Below, piece by piece: positions 32,301-42,000 of a stretch of 64,000 bases of DNA (position 1 is the first letter of the stretch; every line of letters begins with the position of its first letter). This DNA is from Littorina saxatilis (taxonomy: Eukaryota; Mollusca; Gastropoda; Littorinimorpha; Littorinidae), in the NCBI RefSeq assembly GCF_037325665.1, contig NC_090254.1:39197647-39261646 (forward strand). Reading direction: 5' to 3'. The position numbers and the translations under genes are program-made. The notes beneath the pieces are model-generated. The model was given only the letters and a program-made list of their open reading frames with translations. It was not told where the DNA came from and did not search any database.

Positions 32301-35300
32301 TGAGTGATTGATTGGTTGACTGTCTGATGAATTGTCTGATTGATTGATTGATTGATTGGCTGACTGATGAATTTATTAATCAACTGACTGATAAATTTGA
32401 TTGACTTACCATTGACCTTGACCTATCATCTTTCAGGACCATGTCAACTCGTACTGTTGGACACACAGCATGTTCCAGTACCCCAACCGAACGGACCGCT
32501 CCCTCATGCCGTACAGTCTTAACAATCTTGGCGGCCCCATTGACCCCACTGTCCACGTGCGTTCAGAGCAGCTAGGGGAGATCACCTTCTTCAGATGGGT
32601 CACCATCATCTTTCTAGTGCAGGCCTTCTGCTTCAAGGTCATTGGGTCATTATGACACGACATTGAATGTCACCTTGATATGAGATTGAGTGTCCTTCAG
32701 TTTGCATGATGACAGGCCTTCTGCTTCAAGGTCATTGGGTCACCTTGACACGACATTGAATGTCACCTGGACATGACATTGAGTGTCCTTCAGTTTGCAT
32801 GATGACAGGCCTTCTGCTTCAAAGTCATTGGGTCATCTTGACACGACATTGAATGTCACCTTGACATGATATTGAGTGTCCTTCAGTTTGCATGATGACA
32901 GGCCTTCTGCTTCAAAGTCATTGGATCACCTTGACATGACATTGAATGTCACCTTGGCATGACATTGAGTGTCCTTTTTTTTTTTTTTTTTTTTTTTTGC
33001 AAGTAATAACCATTTAGTACATTAACATAAGACATGCCACAAAATCAGTGAAGTATGTTTGAAAACGTGTGAAAGGTATAATCAGACAAGGCATCAGAAA
33101 AAGTAACATGTTAACTCACTCCCTACTGGCCGATTTTTCCTATGCTTTCCACTGTATACTGGCCATTTGTATTAGTTGGTAAAAAAATCATTACTAAAGA
33201 AGTACTCAACACAGATATTTGAAACTTTCAGGGTTTACTGTTGATATGTTGATGCCCTTCAGTGCAAAGTTTCAAGTGTTTTACTTAGAAAATAGCTGAT
33301 TTAGGTGGGGGGTATAAATAACCCTTTTTCTGGCATCAAAATTACGCTGAACGCAGGGCCATCACTTCAAATTCGCGTGGTTTACTCACTCACTACGAAC
33401 CACTGCTATCGCAGTGGTCCCATGCACACCACTACACCACGAACCACTGCGATAGCAGTGTTTCAGCACGTGGCAGTGTTTCAGCACGTGTCGTACTGGT
33501 AGACGCCATTGTTGTTATGCAAATTTGCACAAAGCCAGCGAGTACGAAATCAAACCTCCCGTCATCGTTCTACAGCAGACAGAAGTGAAACTAGCTTGGT
33601 AATTTGCAGACGATTGGTTAAACTTGAGAGCCAGCCTCTCTATTTTCGTACAAAAATTGACGTCATTGAGCTAAAAAAATCCAAAGGTCAAAAACTGCTA
33701 TCGCAGTGGTTCGTGGGGAAGTGGTGTGCATGGGACCACTGCAATAGCAGTGGTTCGTAGGGAGTGAGTTAAGACTAAGTTTTTTCTTGTTTTTTTTAAT
33801 GTTTTTTTCTTCTTTTTTTTCTCCAAAATTTTAATCAGTCAATAAACACGTGATAACAAACATGGTAACTGTGTTTTCTGTTTGTACACATACTTTCTCA
33901 TTTACATGCTTTACCTTAAATCAGAGACAATAACAAATTTGTTTCTTATTAATAAAACGTCAGACTAACGAAATCTCAAAACAACATGATTTCCAAAAAT
34001 AATTTCCAGTGTTAATTGTGAATTTTTTTTTTTTTAGATGCTTACGCACATCTTTGCGATAAAAAATAATATGATTAATCTTCTCCATATTTTTGCTGTT
34101 ACTTTTAATACCAAAAAGCACATCTGTAACATTCAACCTAATTCTTTATCCAATGTTTACTAATAATTATGTACATTTCAATATATTTCCAAAACCTGAG
34201 CTCGGTTGGGCATTCAAAGAAAAAAATGCTCCAATACATCAAGTTCATCCTCACAATATGTACAGTTTTTATCAGCCTTCACTTTCATTTTACACAATAA
34301 AATATTAGTTGGATAAATGTTTTGCAATATTTTCCAATACAGTACACGTAATCGAACTTCACTAGTGACAGTGGCTGCTAAGGTCCAATTCTTTTCGTCA
34401 ATTTCAAATCCTAACTTTCTTCTCCAACATCCTTCTGAACAGGGTGGGCTGTCTTTTTTTCCTACCTTGGCCTGACATTGAGTGTCCTGTTTTGCATGAC
34501 AGGACAACGCTCTCTTCTTCTCTGTGCCGTCGGGGACAGCTCACGAGGTGCATACCTTGACCTACATGTATATTTTAAAGGCACAGCCCTGCCTGTGTAA
34601 ATATTTTGAGTCATCTTCGCTTTTACGTGGGATAAAACCGTCCCTCCCCTTGGACACAGACCGGCACGGTTGGCCTGGTGGTAAGGCGCCCGCCCCGTGA
34701 TCGGGAGTTCGTGGGTTCGAACCCCGGCTGGGTCATACCAAAGACTTTAAATTTGGCAATCTAGTGGCTGCTCCGCCTGGCGTCTGGCATTATGGGGTTA
34801 GTGCTAGGACTGGTTGGTCCGGTGTCAGAATAATGTGACTGGGTGAGACATGAAGCCTGTGCTGCGACTTCTGTCTTGTGTGTGGCGCACGTTATATGTC
34901 AAAGCATCACCGCCCTGATATGGCCCTTCGTGGTCGGCTGGGCGTTAAGCAAACAAACAAACAAACCGCCCTGATATGGCCCTTTGTGGTCGGCTGGGCG
35001 TTAAGCAAACAAACAAACAAACTTGGACACATACAACAAATCATGCGGTGGGAATATTATACAAAGTAAGTTTGTGTCATTTACCAACACTTTTTTACAT
35101 TTAGTCAAGTTTTGACTAAATGTTTTAACATAGAGGGGGGAATCGAGACGAGGGTCGTGGTGTCTGTCTGTCTGTCTGTCTGTCTGTGTGTGTGTGTAGA
35201 GCGATTCAGACTAAACTACTGGACCGATCTTTATGAAATTTGACATGAGAGTTCCTGGGTATGATATCCTCAGACGTTTTTTTCATTTTTGTGATAAATG

Positions 35301-36001
35301 TCTTTGATGACGTCATATCCGGCTTTTCGTGAAAGTTGAGGCGGCACTGTCACGCTCTCATTTTTCAACCAAATTGGTTGAAATTTTGGTCAAGTAATCT
35401 CCGACGAAGCCCGGACTTCGGTATTGCATTTCAGCTTGGTGGCTTGAAAATTAATTTATAACTTTGGTCATTAAAAATCTGAAAATTGTAAAAAAAAAAA
35501 TTTTTTATAAAACGATCCAAATTTACGTTCATCTTATTCTCCATCATTTTCTGATTCCAAAAACATATAAATATGTTATATTTGGATTAAAAACAAGCTC
35601 TGAAAATTAAAAATATAAAAATTATGATCAAAATTAAATTTTTGAAATCAATTTAAAAACACTTTCATCTTATTCCTTGTCGGTTCCTGATTCCAAAAAC
35701 ATATAGATATGATATGTTTGGATTGAAAACACGCTCAGAAAGTTAAAACGAAGAGAGGTACAGAAAAGCGTGCTATCCTTCTCAGCGCAACTACTATCCC
35801 GCTCTTCTTGTCAATTTCACTGCCTTTGCCATGAGCGGTGGACTGACGATGCTACGAGTATACGGTCTTGCTGCGTTGCATTGCGTTCAGTTTCATTCTG
35901 TGAGTTCGACAGCTACTTGACTAAATGTTGTATTTTCGCCTTACGCGGCTTGTTTTTATATTTTAAAAAGTTCATTGGATATAGTGGGGGGGGGGGGGGG
36001 T

Positions 36002-36036
<35 letters not shown>

Positions 36037-39000
36037 CAGTATTGGTGTGTTTCCAAGTGGGAGGGAAGGTCTTATCCTATGTAAAGGCCTGACCAGATCT
36101 GTGAGAGTAAACCAAATCCTTCATCCTTCACTTGGAAAGGATGATACCTTTTCACACATAAAAGTTTGTGTATGCAGGTTGTCCGCATATACCTCTCACG
36201 ATTTCCGGCCAGTAAAAAGCTAAAGACGCTAGTGTAAATATGAGAAAAAAAACTTCAATATGAAATAATGTTAAAAAAAGAGTAACTGACCTACCAACCC
36301 TCCTCTTTTTTTTCCATAACAGTGGGACCTCCCTTTAAAGACCAAAAAAAAAGTCTGACCAAAAACGGGTATTGAAATGCAGGGAGTCTAAAAAAAGGGG
36401 GGGTTCCACTGTAATAAGAAGCAAACATTTATTTTTTTTGTCATGTGTGCAGCTGCCCAACCTCCTGTGGGCGGAGGTCAACGCATACTCTGGCAGCAAC
36501 ATCATCAAGATGGTGGAGATGCTGCAGGGCGTGCTCTTTGCCAAGCTCTCGGAGAAGAAGGAGAAGCTCCAGCAGGTGGCGCTCTTCCTGGAGCAGTGGC
36601 TGCGTATCCATCGCAAGCCCCACTGGTTCCTCAAGCCTGGCCCCTCCTCCGTGGTCAGTTTTTCTGTGTCACACTGGAACTTTTATTAAAAAGCCCAAAA
36701 AATGTGAGAAAATTGGGTCTTCAAAAGGAGGGCATCTTAGAATAAGGGTAAATTTACAGAGGTTATAAATGAAAAGTCTTAAAATAGCCCCAAGCCACTT
36801 AAAAAAACATTTGTAATTCAACAATTCTGTATACAATGCCAAATCAAATAGTTAGATTCATTGAAGTAGACTAATGCAATTCGCAAAATTCTCTGCAAAC
36901 ATACAGTGTAGATTGTTGCAAACCTACAGCCGTAAGGTGTGTTTGTTTGCAGCTGAAGAAGACATTATCGTGCTGCACGATATGTATCGGCACCAACATG
37001 AGTAACTACCTGTCGTCGCTCTACCTGGTGACCAAGTTCCTCTTCGTGCTCAACAACATTATGCAGTTTCTGATCCTGTCGGCGTTCCTGCAGATCAACT
37101 TCTGGCACTTTGGGGTGAAGACACTCAACACGTACTCGACCCAGCAAGAGAACCGCGCCACCACGCAGACCTTCCCCACTGTGGCGCTATGCCACTTCCA
37201 GACCTACGACAACAAGGCTGCCCTCAGCACTGACGGTGCTTCTGGTAGGTGCTACAGCTCCGTGCCCCACCCCACACTGAGCTACCATACAGACATTAAC
37301 AGCTATTGTGTTTTCAGCGTAGCAATAGGATACTTGTTCTCATCAAAATATCCGACCCTCTCGCTACACTGAAAACATGATAGGGTTTTTATTGCTATTC
37401 TGACCTAGGTACAGCGTTATAAACTTGTAAAAGGGCATACATTGTATATCTATGCCTTGTTTCGTCCAAATGTCAGCAGATTGGGGTAATTCATCATCAT
37501 CTTCAGAGTGGGCAAGCATTGGTAAGTAGGATTGCATGCCGGTCTTCGATCATATTGTACTGAGAGCTAAGGAACGACCGTCTGCTCCAGTTGAACCGGA
37601 ACAACCATGTGTGTTTGTTATTGCGAATATGAAAGCATATTCGCAAACTTCCTGCGGAATATGGCCTGATGATCGGAATAGGGTCGAGTCTATCCAATTA
37701 CAACCCCTGAATTCCCCCATGTGTCTTTCACAATAGCAATATAAATGCATGCTGAGTGGCAAATTTATGCAGTCTGCCACAAACATCTGACAAAGCAACT
37801 CACACAGCCATGGCATGTACAAGGGGATCCAGTAGAACTGCTATTTTTCATTCCAATTTTTAGCTTGATAAACAAAAAGGGTCCCGTGATGACCATTATG
37901 ACATTTAGCGGTCACCTACAACTAGTCCTAATTGGTCAAATACAGTGCGACCCCCTTTTAAGACCTCCAAAAATCTGATATATTCAGGTCTTAAAAAGAA
38001 AGGAGTCTTAAAATGGGGGTAAATTTACAGAGGTATGAACAGAAAATCTAAAAGAATATATACAGTGGTACTCCCGACGAACGACCCCCCCATCAGAGAC
38101 CCTCTCCCTTCTCAGACCTCATTCTTGCTGACGGATTAGTTTTTCTATATAAATCACCCCCATGGCCGACTCCCCCCAGAAGCCGATTTGCGACCGACTA
38201 GTTGTTACAATTTGCGACCTTGTAACGACATTTTCAAATCAAAACCTAACAAAAAATCGTAACGTTTTGCTTGAATCTCTGAAAAAAGATTGCAAAAATC
38301 ACTCGGCCGGAAATATGACGACGCGTTTAGGTCTCGATTGCGCATGTCCGGCGTTCAGTTTTACGATCCCAACATGCCCTTTTCTTTGTCCACTTCCTTT
38401 CGAAAAATCAACAAACACACGCGCGAGCATCAACGATCTTCTTCTTCGACCATGGCTTCGAACTCTCCTTCAACTCAAACGCTCAATCGCGCGGAAAGAA
38501 GAGGAAAATTTTGACTCTGGAACAGAGGATGGAAGTGGTGAAATGTAGCCGAAACGGCAATTTCGATCGCGCGGTCGTTTGAGGTAGGAAAAACTCAGAT
38601 TCAATCGATCGTCAGCGACCAAGAAAACGTGGTCAATCGATGGGAGACCGGCGAAAATTGTGACCGCAAATACTCCCAGGCAAGGAAATGTATTTATGGT
38701 GACCTCAACTTTCTCTCTGTCACTGATTTTTTCTCTCTCACTGTCTTTTTCTGACCTGACCTCACCCCCCATGTAAGACCCCCCCCTTTTAAGACCTAAA
38801 TTTGTCAGATTTTGGGAGGTCTGACATGGGGAGTACCACTGTATATAAAAACCAAGATCTTTTCAAAGGGGAGAGGTCTTAAATGAGGGTCTTAACGGGG
38901 GGGTTCCACTGTAGCCATACAATGAATAATATAATGAGACCGGCACGGTGGTCTAGTGGTAAGGCGTCCGCCCTGTGATCGGGAGGTCGTGGGTTCGAAC

Positions 39001-42000
39001 CCCGGCCGGGTCATACCTAAGACTTTAAAATTGGCAATCTAGTGGCTGCTCCGCCTGGCGTCTGGCATTATGGGGTTAGTGCTAGGACTGGTTGGTCCGG
39101 TGTCAGAATAATGTGACTGGGTGAGACATGAAGCCTGTGCTGCGACTTCTGTCTTGTGTGTGGCGCACGTTATATGTCAAAGCAGCACCGCCCTGATATG
39201 GCCCTTCGTGGTCGGCTGGGCGTTAAACAAGCAAACAAACAAACAAACAAATAATATAATGTGTTGTGCGGTGTAACAGGAAAGTGGGTGCAGTGCATCC
39301 TGACAATCAATGTGTTCCTGGAGAAGCTGTTCCTGATCGAGTGGTTCTGGCTGCTGCTGCTTCTCATCCTCACCCTCGTCAGCTTCAGCTTCTGGTGCTT
39401 CAAGGTCAGTGTCCTGTGCTTCAAGGTCAGTGTCCTGCTGGTCAGCTTTTTCTGATTGTTCGCCACAATCCACAGGTACAAATTTCCTAGTTGCCCTCTA
39501 ATTTTGGCGTAACTCTCAGACCTGGGAACCCATACAATTTCGCCATATTCTCAGACCTGTTTACCCTTACGATTTTGGCGTAATTTATTACGATTTTCTG
39601 CAAAAAATACGCCATTCCGCTATCCGTGTCAAGAATACGATTTTCATAAATAAAATAAAATAAAAAAATAAAAAAATATTTTATTTTTTATTTTTTTTAT
39701 TAATTCACAATCATGTTTGGCATTGTTTTTTCCCCACTGAAAAAGCACAGAACTGACCAGAGATCATGTCTGTCTTATGAGACGCTGGAGAGCCTTCTAG
39801 TGGTGAAGTCTCGCCCTCACTCATTCGGCAAGCGCAAGTACAGTAGAGAAGCGCTTGACACACTGAAAAGGGCCTACTACGAGCAAAAGAAAAAGAATCA
39901 GTGATGCATGTGCTTTTGATGTGATCTTCTTTGAAATTATGATGACTACAAAAACTGACTGATGTGTTTTGTTTGTGAATGATGGATATATGTGCATGAT
40001 TGCGTTTCACAGACACAGTTGTCGTGTGCGTTGTAATTGGCGACGAATGCTGGATGATTACTATTTTTCTGCCAGGATTACTATTTTTGGGGCTGAGCAT
40101 TACTCCAAAACACTTATGGGGGTAAACAGGTCTGTATTCTGTACGCATGCTTGTCGAGAATACGATCAGTACGGTCAGTGGGAAAAAAATACGACGAGAA
40201 AAATTCCTAGACTACTTTTTTTCACAAGCCCATCTTGAAGTCGATCCAGTATTTTGACATGATGATTACAGTTTTTGTCAGTAAAAATTGAAAAAAGGAT
40301 TTTTAAATGTACACAAGAATTGAACGGTTCGTCGGAAAGTGCAGTGAGCCTGTCAAACAGTTGAAGTTGATGGATTTCTTTCGTCCTGTGTGATTTCATA
40401 AACACTGCGATGGATTTTAAACACTGCAATGGATTTTAATCTTTTTTGTGGGGAATTAAAGTGTACAACAAAATAATGAACTGTAGCAGACGACAAAACT
40501 GCCGACTCTGACTGAACCGTGTACTTCGTCCGCCGCGCACTACGGAGGCTTTTTTTTTAAGGTATGGCACTGTTTTATCTTCTTTATCTTGCTTTTTAAA
40601 AAAAAAAGTGATCAGTTTGATCATTTTCGTTATCGCGAAAAAACGTTAACTCGAAAAAAAATATTGGTCCCTTTCATTTCGTGTGAAGCGATCTCGACTG
40701 TTCGCTCATTTTTCTGAAAATACACCAAGTTTGTTTGAGAATACTCTAAGTGCAAAACAGGGGTTCCCAGGTCTGAACTCTTCTTCTTCTTCTGCGTTCA
40801 TGGGCTGGAACTCCCATGTACACTTGTGTTTTGCATGAGTGGGTTTTTACGTGTATGACTGTTTTTAACCCGCCATTTAGGCACCCATACGCCGCTTTTG
40901 GGGGAAGCATGCTGGATATTTTCGTGTTTCTATAAACCACTGAACTCTGACATGGATTACAGGATCTTTTCCGTGCGCACTTAGTCTTGTGCTTGCGTGT
41001 ACACATGAAGGGGGATAAGGCGCTGCACATTAGTTGACCTGGGAGATCGGAAAAATCTCCACCCTTAACCCACTCACGACCTTCCGATTAGGAGGCTGAT
41101 GCCTCACCACTACGCCACCGCGTCCGTCTTGGCGTAATTCAATTCTTGGCAATCTTGATGTTTTTGTACTTAAAGGCACAGTGCAGCTCACAGCCTTCGT
41201 TTTGCGTTTTTGTTGCAGCTGAGTGCATTTACAGTTCAAAAATCCTCCTATGGTAGTAAAACAAACCCAAAACTACCCAACAACGACATCTGTGAAGCTC
41301 GACAGTTTCTTGTTCACGCGAGTGCATAAATTAACCTAGTTATTACGTGGTGTTTGGTCGTAGTTCGATTCAACTGAGTGATTCCGGCCTCCATTTTGTT
41401 TTCACAAACTCATGATGACGTCTGACATAGTTTGCTAGTGACATGTCTTTTTGTGCATGATGTGGCGATCTACCTGATCTAAATTTAGATCCAAAAATAG
41501 GTCAAGACCAGCCGGGTCCGAGTACGAAATTAATTCGTAAAAAAATCGCAGTTCTTGACTCTTTGGGTGCAAGTCAATGAAACTTGGTAGTTCTTCTAAC
41601 GGATAGCTGCCTGAGGTATGACTAAAAGCCCAAGTGGCTCCGTGCACCCGGATTTGACAAGTTCAGTACCTTTAAGATTAGGTAAATCATTCTCCATGAG
41701 AAACATTCTCTAAAATATGATGGACAATACATTTTTATTATCTTTCTATCCATACCAGGTACAAATATAAACACTATTTCACAACATGGACGATCAGTGT
41801 TGACCTTCTGCTGAAAAGCTGTCTAAAATAACAGTTTTGAAAGTGTCTGCAAAATAAACTTATCATTTCAAGAAAACTTTTTGCTGATGATTGCAGATTC
41901 TTCAAACCCAGACAGCACTGAGTTTTGTGCGACGCTACATGCGACTGATGGGTGTGTACGCAGAGCCCCACCCTGTCCCCATAGGTCGCTCCCTGGAGCA

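Larger units (their letters stand above)
32976..34463 (-). mobile_element. 5'-truncated LINE fragment with poly(A), minus strand
   Basis: Begins with a T-run (the poly(A) tail on the minus strand) at 32976. It is flanked by a 25-bp target duplication, 32951-32975 and 34464-34488, differing at one base. It lies inside the 93-bp array and is itself invaded by a TTAA-flanked element at 33115-33768. Confidence 0.85.
37943..38911. mobile_element. Tc1/mariner-type MITE hosting a pogo-like element
   Basis: TA/CAGTGCGACCCCC at 37943 and GGGGGGTTCCACTG/TA ending at 38911. The interior is split at 38061-38843 by the element below. Without that, the MITE would be about 190 bp, matching the 29.5-kb copy. 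Confidence 0.8.

Noticed and set aside
36443-36768. Alternative frames over innexin exon 4
   Set aside because: Shadow frames of a conserved innexin exon.
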